The notes under the pieces are model-generated. The model had not been told where the DNA came from. It did not search any database and saw only the letters and a program-made list of their open reading frames with translations. Shown here in pieces: positions 1 to 6,435 of a stretch of 15,397 nt of DNA. This stretch comes from an uncultured Oscillibacter sp. (GTDB lineage: Bacteria > Bacillota > Clostridia > Oscillospirales > Oscillospiraceae): positions 1 to 15,397 of the forward strand of contig CAJTZI010000052.1 in assembly GCA_910584075.1 (NCBI GenBank), given 5' to 3'. The position numbers and the translations under genes were made by a program. How positions within the stretch are numbered: position 1 is the first letter of the stretch; each line of letters starts with the position of its first letter.

Positions 1-108
1 GCCAATTTTGGAATATTATCCCCAGCGAGACCGTGGCATTATCGCGGATCGCGTTGAGGCTTGTATTCTTACAAGACAGAAAAAGTTGTGAAATATGGAG
101 GAACTGAC

Positions 109-726
109 ATGAACAAACCGCGCAAAATGTTTTTCGTGTTCCTGATGCTGTCGCTGGTCCTGCTTGGCGGCTGCGCCGGGGACAGCAGCGAACTGCCAGC
201 CGGGGATACTCCCGAAACGGAAACGGCAGTTGTCCCCCCTGACCAAGATGGGGCATCTTCGGAGTCCGCGCCGTCTGACCAGGAGGGAACCGCCCCCATT
301 TTCATTATTTTTGAGGGAACAGATCTGGATGGGAACACCGTTTCCCAGGAGATTTTCTCCCAGTCTAAACTCACCATGGTCAATGTATGGGCGACCTACT
401 GCAACCCCTGCCTCAGCGAGATGCCGGGGCTGGGCGAGTTGGCGGCGGAGTATGACCCGGCGGAGTTCCAGCTCATCGGCATCGTCAGCGATGTGATGGA
501 GGGCGAGGACCAGTCGCTCGTGGAAAGCCTGGTCCAGGAGACGGGGGCGAACTATCTGCACCTGCTGGCTAACGATTCCATCGGCCAAGCCATCCTATCC
601 AGTGTGAGTGCCGTACCCACTACCTTCTTCTTTGACGGAGAAGGGGCATACCTGGGCGGTGTCGTTGGTTCTGCGGAAAAATTAGCATGGGAGGAACTCA
701 TCCATGAACTTCTGGAAAAACAGTAA
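109..726 (+). CDS. TlpA/ResA-like thioredoxin-fold lipoprotein
   Basis: A 205-residue predicted extracytoplasmic thiol-disulfide protein. It has a lipoprotein signal (hydrophobic MFFVFLMLSLVLLGGC, lipobox Cys22), then an acidic Pro/Ser/Thr linker to about residue 62. A TlpA/AhpC-type thioredoxin domain follows, with active site WATYCNPC (Cys98 and Cys101) and the cis-proline region AVPTTFF near the C-terminus. The ATG at 109 is chosen over upstream codons because GGAGG (97-101) sits 7 nt before it and the signal peptide starts there. The next gene begins inside its 3' end, so the two are probably co-translated. With the following polyferredoxin it suggests an envelope thiol redox relay; the substrate is unknown. 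Bases 1-108 hold no recognisable gene, only a weak CTTGTA/TACAAG inverted repeat at 60-75. Confidence 0.88.
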   Translation: MNKPRKMFFVFLMLSLVLLGGCAGDSSELPAGDTPETETAVVPPDQDGASSESAPSDQEGTAPIFIIFEGTDLDGNTVSQEIFSQSKLTMVNVWATYCNPCLSEMPGLGELAAEYDPAEFQLIGIVSDVMEGEDQSLVESLVQETGANYLHLLANDSIGQAILSSVSAVPTTFFFDGEGAYLGGVVGSAEKLAWEELIHELLEKQ

Positions 727-856
727 GAGGTACGCCTGGGTATTAGGGGCGCTTGCCGGGACTCTTTTCCTCGGAGCCGGAGCCTTGCAGGGGCAGTTTG
801 CGGTGATATGGAGAAAGGCAGTCATGATCTGCCTGGAGTGTATCGGGATTGGGTGA
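704..856 (+). CDS. CD1871A-family CXXC motif-containing small protein
   Basis: A 50-residue protein. It has one N-terminal hydrophobic segment (WVLGALAGTLFLGAGAL) and a C-terminal tail KAVMICLECIGIG* with a C-L-E-C pair. A short membrane-anchored peptide ending in CLECIGIG matches what I know of the CD1871A family, typically found between a thioredoxin-like gene and a 4Fe-4S membrane protein, as here. It overlaps the end of the thioredoxin gene by 23 nt, with GGGAGG at 689-694 as a possible ribosome site, and stops 3 nt before the polyferredoxin start, so the three genes form a tight operon. Its function is unknown; a thiol or metal-carrier role at the membrane is inference. Confidence 0.8.
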   Translation: MNFWKNSKRYAWVLGALAGTLFLGAGALQGQFAVIWRKAVMICLECIGIG

Positions 857-859
857 CCT

Positions 860-1708
860 ATGAAACGAATTCGATTGACAGTACAGATTCTGTTCACCAT
901 TGTAACAAACGGGTACATGTATGGCTTCCTGAATGGTAAAATCTACCGCGGCAGCTTAAAATACGCCTGTGTTCCGGGGCTGAACTGCTACTCCTGCCCT
1001 GGGGCCGTGGCCTCCTGCCCAATAGGGGCGCTGCAGGCGCTGTTGAACCAAAGGGGCTTTCAAATTCCCTTTGCCGCGCTGGGTTTTTTCTTCCTGTTCG
1101 GCAGCCTGCTGGGGCGCTTCGTCTGCGGCTGGCTGTGTCCCTTTGGGCTGGTACAGGATCTTTTACACAAGATCCCCATCTTCCACAAGAAAAAGCGCCT
1201 GCCTTATCACCATATCTTAAAGTATGGAAAATACGCAGTGCTGGTCCTTTTGGTGTGTGTCGGCTCCATGTTTTTGTTTGGGGGATTTGCAAAAGTCCCT
1301 GCATTCTGCAAATATCTGTGCCCCTCCGGCACCTTGTTCGGTGCAATCCCTCTGCTTAGCACGAATGAGGCTCTCCGGGGCCAAGCCGGCGGTCTGTTTC
1401 TGTGGAAGTTGGGGATTTTGATTGCCGTTGTATTGTTGTCTATGAAAATATACCGGCCTTTTTGCCAATATCTGTGCCCGCTGGGGGCAATCTATGGCTG
1501 GTTTAACCGGTTCAGCCTTGTGCAAATCCAATGGGAAAAGGAACTGTGTGTCTCCTGTATGGCCTGTGAAAAAGCCTGTCCAGTGGCTCTCTCTCTGCGA
1601 GAAATCTCCCGCTCCCCGGAGTGTATCCGGTGCGGAAAATGCGTGGATGCCTGTCCGCAGAAGTGCCTGTATTTTTACGGCATCAGGACGAAAAGCACAA
1701 AGAGTTAA
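860..1708 (+). CDS. 4Fe-4S membrane polyferredoxin, NapH/CcoG-like
   Basis: A 282-residue integral membrane iron-sulfur protein. Hydrophobic segments lie near residues 5-25, 70-90, 125-145 and 180-197. Cysteine motifs in order are: Cys37/43/46/53 (CVPGLNCYSCP...CP), Cys89/93 (CGWLCPFG), Cys150/154 (CKYLCPSG), Cys202/206 (CQYLCPLG), then two ferredoxin sites, Cys230/233/236/240 (CVSCMACEKACP) and Cys255/258/261/265 (CIRCGKCVDACP). The CxxxCP pairs in membrane loops plus a double ferredoxin tail are typical of the NapH/NosR/RdxA electron-transfer group. It probably passes electrons across the membrane, perhaps to the thioredoxin lipoprotein upstream (inference from the operon). It is the last gene before a strong terminator. 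Confidence 0.88.
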   Translation: MKRIRLTVQILFTIVTNGYMYGFLNGKIYRGSLKYACVPGLNCYSCPGAVASCPIGALQALLNQRGFQIPFAALGFFFLFGSLLGRFVCGWLCPFGLVQDLLHKIPIFHKKKRLPYHHILKYGKYAVLVLLVCVGSMFLFGGFAKVPAFCKYLCPSGTLFGAIPLLSTNEALRGQAGGLFLWKLGILIAVVLLSMKIYRPFCQYLCPLGAIYGWFNRFSLVQIQWEKELCVSCMACEKACPVALSLREISRSPECIRCGKCVDACPQKCLYFYGIRTKSTKS

Positions 1709-1727
1709 TCAAATGATTTACAAATCG

Positions 1728-1763
1728 AATGTCAGGCGGAGCAATTCCGCCTGACATTTTTTT
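1728..1763 (+). terminator. Rho-independent terminator of the redox operon
   Basis: A perfect 11-bp stem (TGTCAGGCGGA, 1730-1740, with TCCGCCTGACA, 1746-1756) and loop GCAAT are followed directly by seven T. Two flanking A-T pairs can lengthen the stem to 13 bp. It lies 20 nt after the polyferredoxin stop and separates that operon from the recombinase unit. Confidence 0.93.
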
Positions 1764-1800
1764 ATTTCTGCCACATATTTATGAACTGAGGTGATGCAAA

Positions 1801-1995
1801 TTGGAAAGCGCACAGCGAGAGCTGGTCAGCGTTCTGCTGGATCATATCCGTTCCCTTGGTCTCATATCGAATTCCGCCTATTCCGGGGCGGTTGATTTGG
1901 TACATTCTGTGATAGACTTCCCGGAATTTTTCCGGTATCCTGTGTGCTTGACAAAGGAGGCGAACGGACATGAATGTGCTCAGGATACGCAATGA
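1801..1995 (+). CDS. Small hypothetical protein coupled to the recombinase
   Basis: A 64-residue ORF with a TTG start. The start is supported by GAGGTGAT (1788-1795), a long match to the anti-Shine-Dalgarno sequence, 5-6 nt upstream. The N-terminal half looks helical (ESAQRELVSVLLDHIRSLGLIS), followed by DFPEFFRYPVC and a second cysteine in HECAQ. I do not recognise a named domain; small ORFs of this general look precede serine recombinases in Clostridia elements (recollection). Its 3' end overlaps the recombinase start by 26 nt, so the two are probably translationally coupled. It could be a directionality or accessory factor; this is inference from position only. Confidence 0.6.
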   Translation: MESAQRELVSVLLDHIRSLGLISNSAYSGAVDLVHSVIDFPEFFRYPVCLTKEANGHECAQDTQ

Positions 1996-3601
1996 GATGC
2001 GCAGTGGGAAAACCATCTTTGACCTTCCCCTGCGGGTGACCTTTTACGCTAGAGTTTCCACCGACAAGGATGAGCAGATCAACAGCCTGGAAAACCAAAT
2101 TCAATACTACACCGAGCTGATCCAGTCGAAGCCCAACTGGACCTACATAGAAGGGTACATCGACGAGGGCATCAGCGGGACCAGCACCAAAAAGCGGGAC
2201 AGCTTCAATCGGATGATAAGAGACGCCAAAGCGGGGCGGTTTGACTTCATCATCACGAAGGAGATATCCCGCTTTTCCCGTTCCACTCTGGACAGCATCA
2301 AGTACACCCAGGAACTGTTGGAACACGATGTGGGGGTGCTGTTCCAGAACGACAACATCAACACCCTGGACAGCGACAGCGAATTCCGGCTGGTAGTCAT
2401 GGCCGGAGTGGCCCAGGACGAGGTGCGCAAGCTGTCGGAACGGCTGAAATTCGGCTTCCGGCAGGCCATTAAAAACGGCCATGTATTGGGCAACGACAAG
2501 CTATGGGGCTACGACAAGAAGGATTGTGTGCTGACCATCAACGAGGAAGAAGCCCAGGTAGTACGGCGGATTTTTGATCTCTACGCCAACCGGCAGATGG
2601 GCATCCGGCGCATCTCCCAGACGCTGTACGACGAGGGCTTCACCAGCCGCAAGGGCAACACCTTCAATGTCTTGACCATCCGTCACATCCTCTGCAATCC
2701 TAAGTATAAAGGCTGGTACTGTGCCAACAAAAGCCAGACAGTGGACTATCGCAGTAAGCGGAAGGTTTTCCTGGACGAAAGCGAGTGGGTCATGTACCCG
2801 GACCCATCCATCCCGGCAATCGTGTCGGAGGAGCTGTGGGACCGGGCCAACGCCCTCTACAAACGCCGCAGCCAGCAAATGATGTCCCACCAGAGCGCGG
2901 CGGAGTTCCACAACCGCTACCCCTACAGCGGGAAAATCATCTGCGAGGAGCACGGCACCAGCTTCCACCGGCAGGTGCTGAGAAGCTCCAAAGGCGAAAA
3001 AGAGGTTTGGCAGTGCCGGGTATACCGGAACCGCGGCCGGGTGGCCTGCTCCGCCCCCCAACTGCGTACTACAGAACTGGATCAGATCATGGCTCAAATT
3101 TTCGACCAGCTGACCCAGAACAAACAAGCTATTATTGACGCAGTGGTGACCGTCCTCCAGTCTGTCCCCGACGAGCACGACTACGCCCAGGACATCCGTC
3201 ACATTGAGGAAGACCTTTCCTCCATCCAGGCAAAAAAAGAGCGCCTGCTGGAGATGAGCATTGAGGGCGTCATCTCCACAGCGGAGTTCAAGCAGCGCAA
3301 CGATGGGTTCAATGAGCAGGCCAAGGTTCTGGAAGAACGGCTGGCGGTGCTCCAGTCGGAGGCAGAAAAAGGACAGCAGACCACGGCGCAATTACAGGAA
3401 ATCCGCTCTGCTCTGGAAGAGGAACTAACCTTCCAAAACAGCGTCAATTCTGCTCTGGTCACCACAATTTTAGATAAAATCATAGTCAAAAAAGGCAGTA
3501 CAAAAGAGGAACTTCATTTAGAAATCCACTTGAAATTCGGCGGCCCTTGGAGGGCCGTTTTTGACCGGAAAAATTCCTCCTTCCGCTGTATCCCTTCTTG
3601 A
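1970..3601 (+). CDS. Large serine recombinase of the sigK-inserted element
   Basis: A 543-residue site-specific recombinase. The resolvase catalytic domain spans about residues 22-165, with nucleophile Ser30 in FYARVST and the motifs DEGISGTS and KEISRFSRS. The recombinase DNA-binding domain follows (about 185-290, with RRISQTLYDEGF and LCNPKYKGWY). Next is a zinc-ribbon region (about 317-367, ICEEHG...WQCRVYRNRGRVAC) and a long coiled coil (about 395-480). The ATG at 1970 is chosen because AAAGGAGG (1953-1960) lies 9 nt upstream. The catalytic residues look intact, so it may be active. Its last codons and TGA stop lie at the junction with the sigK 5' fragment on the other strand, placing this gene at the element edge like spoIVCA of skin elements. 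It probably excises or integrates the element. Confidence 0.93.
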   Translation: MNVLRIRNEMRSGKTIFDLPLRVTFYARVSTDKDEQINSLENQIQYYTELIQSKPNWTYIEGYIDEGISGTSTKKRDSFNRMIRDAKAGRFDFIITKEISRFSRSTLDSIKYTQELLEHDVGVLFQNDNINTLDSDSEFRLVVMAGVAQDEVRKLSERLKFGFRQAIKNGHVLGNDKLWGYDKKDCVLTINEEEAQVVRRIFDLYANRQMGIRRISQTLYDEGFTSRKGNTFNVLTIRHILCNPKYKGWYCANKSQTVDYRSKRKVFLDESEWVMYPDPSIPAIVSEELWDRANALYKRRSQQMMSHQSAAEFHNRYPYSGKIICEEHGTSFHRQVLRSSKGEKEVWQCRVYRNRGRVACSAPQLRTTELDQIMAQIFDQLTQNKQAIIDAVVTVLQSVPDEHDYAQDIRHIEEDLSSIQAKKERLLEMSIEGVISTAEFKQRNDGFNEQAKVLEERLAVLQSEAEKGQQTTAQLQEIRSALEEELTFQNSVNSALVTTILDKIIVKKGSTKEELHLEIHLKFGGPWRAVFDRKNSSFRCIPS

Positions 3602-3791
3602 TAATATGCGCCACCAGACGCAGGTTTCGCTCAATCAGTACATTCCTGGCCTCCGGGTCTCCCTGTGCGTAGCGGGCCAGCCACTCCCGTTCCTCCGCGG
3701 CGGACAGGGGCTTTGGAAACGACCCGCCGCCGGACAGGCGCAGGGAGAACAGCAGTGTGTTGGCAAACAGCAAAAGTGCGGCAGACAGCAT
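3486..3791 (-). CDS. sigK: Interrupted sigK: 5' fragment of sporulation sigma-K
   Basis: The first 66 residues (bases 3791-3594) carry the sigma-K signature. They comprise a hydrophobic pro-sequence-like start (MLSAALLLFANTLLF), then GGGSFPKPLS, EERE, GDPEARN and VLIERNLRLVAHIIKK, the start of sigma region 2. After the second Lys of HIIKK, where sigma-K normally continues with an aromatic residue and the DLISIGTIGLIKA core, the frame reads GYSGRRNF... and runs antisense through the recombinase 3' end to a chance stop at 3486. So about 40 codons are not sigK, and the rest of a roughly 230-residue protein is missing. The start is supported by AGGAGG (3799-3804 on this strand). The remaining part should lie on the minus strand left of the window. 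Without excision the product would be non-functional. Confidence 0.85.
   Translation of the reverse strand: MLSAALLLFANTLLFSLRLSGGGSFPKPLSAAEEREWLARYAQGDPEARNVLIERNLRLVAHIIKKGYSGRRNFSGQKRPSKGRRISSGFLNEVPLLYCLF
3578..3601. other. Right attachment junction of the element in sigK
   Basis: Homology to sigK ends at codon 66 (AAG, 3594-3596) and recombinase coding ends at the TGA at 3599-3601. The crossover core must therefore lie within or just beside TCCCTTCTTGAT. The recombinase stop is read from the complement of sigK Ile-Lys-Lys (ATC AAG AAG), meaning the target supplies it. The exact core (usually 2 bp for serine recombinases) cannot be set without the other junction. Confidence 0.6.
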
Positions 3792-3843
3792 AGAATCCCT
3801 CCTCCCTAATGTCTATGAGGCGGGGGGAAGTCCACATGCAGAC

Positions 3844-3872
3844 TTTACAGCGGGAGAGAATTTTGGTATAGT
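3844..3872 (+). promoter_or_regulatory. Sigma-A promoter of the GIY-YIG fusion gene
   Basis: The -35 box TTTACA (3844-3849) and -10 box TATAGT (3867-3872) are 17 bp apart, with an extended -10 TGG directly before the -10. Transcription should begin near 3879, giving a leader of about 170 nt before the ATG at 4051. It is divergent from sigK. Confidence 0.7.
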
Positions 3873-3878
3873 GTAGTC

Positions 3879-4050
3879 AGTGAAGCCGGAAAGCTGCCGC
3901 CTTTCAACCGGCGGCCGCGCGGCGGATGCGGCAGCACTTCCGCGGACTGCCTGTTTTCAGCGGTATCCGGCGGCGAAAAATCTCTTTTTGAATTTGCGGA
4001 CCACAGCAGGGGAGTACCGACGGACTGCCCCGGGAGAGAAGGCGGCAAAA
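3879..4050 (+). other. Long GC-rich structured 5' leader
   Basis: This is the untranslated leader predicted between the promoter and the ATG at 4051. It contains GCTGCCGC (3893-3900) and its complement GCGGCAGC (3928-3935), enclosing more GC-rich complementary sequence. CGGACTGCC occurs twice (3943-3951 and 4021-4029). A short stem GGGGAGT/ACTGCCCC lies just before the ribosome site. No known riboswitch motif is recognised. The frame stays open upstream to an ATG at 3880, but that extension has no family resemblance and no clear ribosome site. Confidence 0.35.
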
Positions 4051-4761
4051 ATGGCCTGGTTTGTCTATATGCTCCGCTGCGGGGACGGCTCGCTGTACAC
4101 AGGGTGTACCAATGACCTTTCCCGGCGGCTGGAGGCCCACCGGAGCGGCAGGGGCGCCAAGTACACCCGCAGCCGTCCGCCGGTGGCACTGGCCTACCGG
4201 GAGGAGGTGCCGGACCGGTCCGCAGCCCTGCGGCGGGAGGCGGCCATCAAGCGGCTGACAAGAGATCAGAAGCTGGCCTTGATCAGGGAAGGAGAGGTGA
4301 CGGAGATGCGGCGGAAGGACCGGCAGATGCCGGAGGAGTTCGCCTGGGAGGTGGTGGACAAGTGTGAGTACGCCTTCCTGGCCATGACGGCGGAGGACGG
4401 AAGTCCCTACGGACTGCCGGTGACCATCGCCCGCGGCGGGCGGGCCATCTACTTTCACAGCGCCCTGGAGGGACGGAAGGCGGAGTGCATGCGGCGCTCT
4501 CCCAGAGTCTGCCTCAGCTGTGTGGGGGAGACGCGGGTGCCGCCGGGGAAGTTTACCACATTGTTTGAGTCGGCGGTGGTCTTTGGAAGGGCGGAAGAGG
4601 TGACGGAGGACGATGAGAAGATCCACGCGCTGCAGCTGCTGTGCCGGCGGCACACGCCGGACAACATGGAGAACTTCCCCCGAGCCATTGCCAAAAGTCT
4701 GAGCCGGACCGGGGTCTGGAGGATTACGGTGGAGGAGATCACCGGAAAGGCGAAGCGATGA
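4051..4761 (+). CDS. GIY-YIG nuclease fused to PNPOx-like flavin-binding domain
   Basis: A 236-residue two-domain protein. Residues 1-82 are a compact GIY-YIG domain of the UvrC/YhbQ type: FVYMLRC with Tyr6, SLYTG with Tyr16, catalytic-type Arg25/Arg26 and His30 in DLSRRLEAH, and Glu63 in RREAAIKRL. Residues about 92-236 resemble the pyridoxamine 5'-phosphate oxidase-like/nitroimidazole-resistance split-barrel family: YAFLAMTAEDGSPYGLPV, AIYFHSALEGRKAECMRRSPRVCLSCVG, FESAVVFGRAEEV and the C-terminal AKSLSRTGVWRITVEEITGK. The ATG at 4051 is chosen because the GIY-YIG fold starts there, after a purine-rich GGGAGAGAAGGCGG. The domains join in one frame with no stop or restart between them, although Met86 could serve as an internal start. 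The functional link between a DNA-end nuclease and a flavin/heme-binding domain is unknown. Confidence 0.88.
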   Translation: MAWFVYMLRCGDGSLYTGCTNDLSRRLEAHRSGRGAKYTRSRPPVALAYREEVPDRSAALRREAAIKRLTRDQKLALIREGEVTEMRRKDRQMPEEFAWEVVDKCEYAFLAMTAEDGSPYGLPVTIARGGRAIYFHSALEGRKAECMRRSPRVCLSCVGETRVPPGKFTTLFESAVVFGRAEEVTEDDEKIHALQLLCRRHTPDNMENFPRAIAKSLSRTGVWRITVEEITGKAKR

Positions 4762-4796
4762 AAAACAGCGGGCGTCCACAGGACGTCCGCTGTTTT
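4762..4796. terminator. Bidirectional terminator between convergent genes
   Basis: AAAACAGCGGGCGTCC (4762-4777) pairs with GGACGTCCGCTGTTTT (4781-4796) around loop ACA, with one G-U pair. A-tract and T-tract flanks allow use on both strands. It fills the 39-nt gap between the GIY-YIG fusion gene and the convergent lipoprotein gene. Confidence 0.9.
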
Positions 4797-4800
4797 GACT

Positions 4801-6318
4801 TCAACTCTCCCGCAGACGGAAGGTGCAGCCGGTCAGGTTGTAGAGTGGCTCCGCCACGGTAGGGGTCAGCTCCTCCAGGACGCCGGCCTGGGTGAGGACG
4901 GAGGTGGATTTGAAGCACACCGGCAGGATGGGGGCCTGCTGCTGGAGACGGGCGCACAGCGCCTCCATGGCGGCGGGCCGGTTTTCTGCGGCACCGTAAG
5001 CGGCCAGCAGCCCGTCTGTCTCCGCATCCGTCCAGCCGCCGTAGTTCAGGGCGCCGCCGGTGGAGAGCAGGGAGGAGAGGTCCCAGTCGGCGGTGAGGCG
5101 TACCTCGCCATAGTAGAGATCAAAGTCTCCCGCCTCCAGGGCGGCGGCGTACTCCTCCCAGGGCAGGACCCGGGTCTCCACCGGTACGCCGGCGGCGGTG
5201 AAGGACTCCGCCAGATAGTCCGCCACGGCGGTTTTGAAGCTGTTCTCGCCGTTTACCAGCAGGGTGAGGGTGCGTTCCGGGACATAGCCGGTCCGGCTCA
5301 CGGCCTGGGCGGGGGCGTCGGCAGAGAAGCGAACCTCCAGCTCCTCCGGGTAGAGGGACGAGAGGGGGGAGAGAGGGAACTGGGCGGCTCTGCCGTGGCC
5401 GGAGAGGAAGCCGCTGACGATGTGCTCCCGGTTCAGACACTCGCCCAGGGCCCGACGGAGGGCGGCGTTGTCCAGGGGCGCGGCGGAGGTGTTCAGGCCC
5501 ACGTATTGCATAATGGCGGTGTCCGTCTCCCATTGACTGACGCTGCCGGTGAGAGCCACCGGGTCTATGCCGGTGAGGTCGGCGGTGATCAGCTGCACCT
5601 CGTGGGAGGAAAAGCGGTAGAGTACGGCGTCCTGGCCGGAGGCCTCCGTCAAACCGATGCGCTCCAGGGGCTGCCCGCTACCCTGCCACCAGGCGGGATT
5701 GGCGGCCAGGAAGGCTCCGCCCTCGTCCTGGGAGAGATAATAGGGGCCGGTGCCCAGGGGGACGCCGCCGCTCACCTTGGAGATGGGAATGTCCAGCAGG
5801 GCGGGAAAGCCGGTGCTGGGGCGGCTGAGGGTGACGGTAACGGCGCCGTCTCCGGCGGAGATAGAGGAGACATGGGCCAGCCGCGCCTGATACCGCTCCG
5901 AGTGTCTGGCCCGTTCCAGAGCGGCCCGCACGTCCCGGGCGGTGAGGGGGGAGCCGTCAGAGAACAGGACCCCGGGACGGAGGGTGAAGGTGTAGGCATA
6001 CCGCTCCGGGTCATAGGCATAGCTCTGGCACAGGAGGTTTTCCGCCTCCAGACCGGGGGTCAGGCGGAACAGCCCCTCGCAGATGAGGGACGCCGCCGTC
6101 TGCTGCGGTCCGTCGGGACAGTCGATGGGGTCCAGAGACTGATCCGGCGTGTAGGGCAGGGAGAAGGACTCCGGCAGCAGCAGCTCCGGCTCCTGGGACA
6201 GCTCCTCGCCGGGGGAGAGCAGGCCCGTGTCCTCCTCCGGCAGATCCTCCTGCCAGCAGCCTGTCAAAAACAGCGCCGGCAGGAGAAGACAGAAAAATGT
6301 GAACAAGTGCTTTTTCAT
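4801..6318 (-). CDS. Peptide-type ABC transporter substrate-binding lipoprotein (SBP_bac_5)
   Basis: A 505-residue extracellular solute-binding lipoprotein. The signal peptide ends in LFLTGC (lipid-modified Cys21), followed by an acidic linker. The family-5 (oligopeptide/dipeptide/nickel) fold is supported by ICEGLFRL, YTFTLRPGVLFSDGSPLTARDV, PLGTGPYYL, an MQYVGLNTSAAPLDNAALRRAL segment and the C-terminal region ILPVCFKST. Length is typical for the family. No permease or ATPase gene lies nearby, so it is an orphan that probably feeds a transporter encoded elsewhere or acts as a sensor. The ligand cannot be read from sequence. The ribosome site is weak (GGTG before the ATG). A pair of 10-bp direct repeats lies upstream. 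It shares the terminator at its 3' end with the convergent neighbour. Confidence 0.85.
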   Translation of the reverse strand: MKKHLFTFFCLLLPALFLTGCWQEDLPEEDTGLLSPGEELSQEPELLLPESFSLPYTPDQSLDPIDCPDGPQQTAASLICEGLFRLTPGLEAENLLCQSYAYDPERYAYTFTLRPGVLFSDGSPLTARDVRAALERARHSERYQARLAHVSSISAGDGAVTVTLSRPSTGFPALLDIPISKVSGGVPLGTGPYYLSQDEGGAFLAANPAWWQGSGQPLERIGLTEASGQDAVLYRFSSHEVQLITADLTGIDPVALTGSVSQWETDTAIMQYVGLNTSAAPLDNAALRRALGECLNREHIVSGFLSGHGRAAQFPLSPLSSLYPEELEVRFSADAPAQAVSRTGYVPERTLTLLVNGENSFKTAVADYLAESFTAAGVPVETRVLPWEEYAAALEAGDFDLYYGEVRLTADWDLSSLLSTGGALNYGGWTDAETDGLLAAYGAAENRPAAMEALCARLQQQAPILPVCFKSTSVLTQAGVLEELTPTVAEPLYNLTGCTFRLRES

Positions 6319-6370
6319 GGTGTCACCGTTTTTGAAATGATAGCAAACGTCAAAATTGCCGGTGGTCCGG

Positions 6371-6391
6371 CGTCAGTCATTCGTCAGTCAT
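6371..6391. promoter_or_regulatory. Helically phased direct repeat, candidate operator
   Basis: CGTCAGTCAT occurs at 6371-6380 and again at 6382-6391, an 11-bp period, about one DNA turn. It lies 53-73 bp upstream of the lipoprotein start (minus strand) and downstream of pgeF. Spacing and position suit a regulator binding one DNA face; no family assignment is possible. Confidence 0.35.
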
Positions 6392-6435
6392 CTTGAATAT
6401 TGCTCAGAAGTCGGGAATTCTCCGCTCTAAAATGG

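Noticed and set aside
1..108. Possible 3' end of an upstream gene (frame ending near 92 or 108)
   Set aside because: Two frames are open from the left edge, but neither translation resembles a family I know; too short to decide.
3792..3850. Sigma-E promoter for sigK (GCATGTG then CATAGACA on the minus strand)
   Set aside because: Both boxes are imperfect and the start would fall in the ribosome site; not strong enough to list.
4795..6396. A 533-codon open frame antisense to the binding lipoprotein
   Set aside because: Gly/Gln/Val/Glu-rich shadow of a GC-rich gene, with no recognisable domain or ribosome site.
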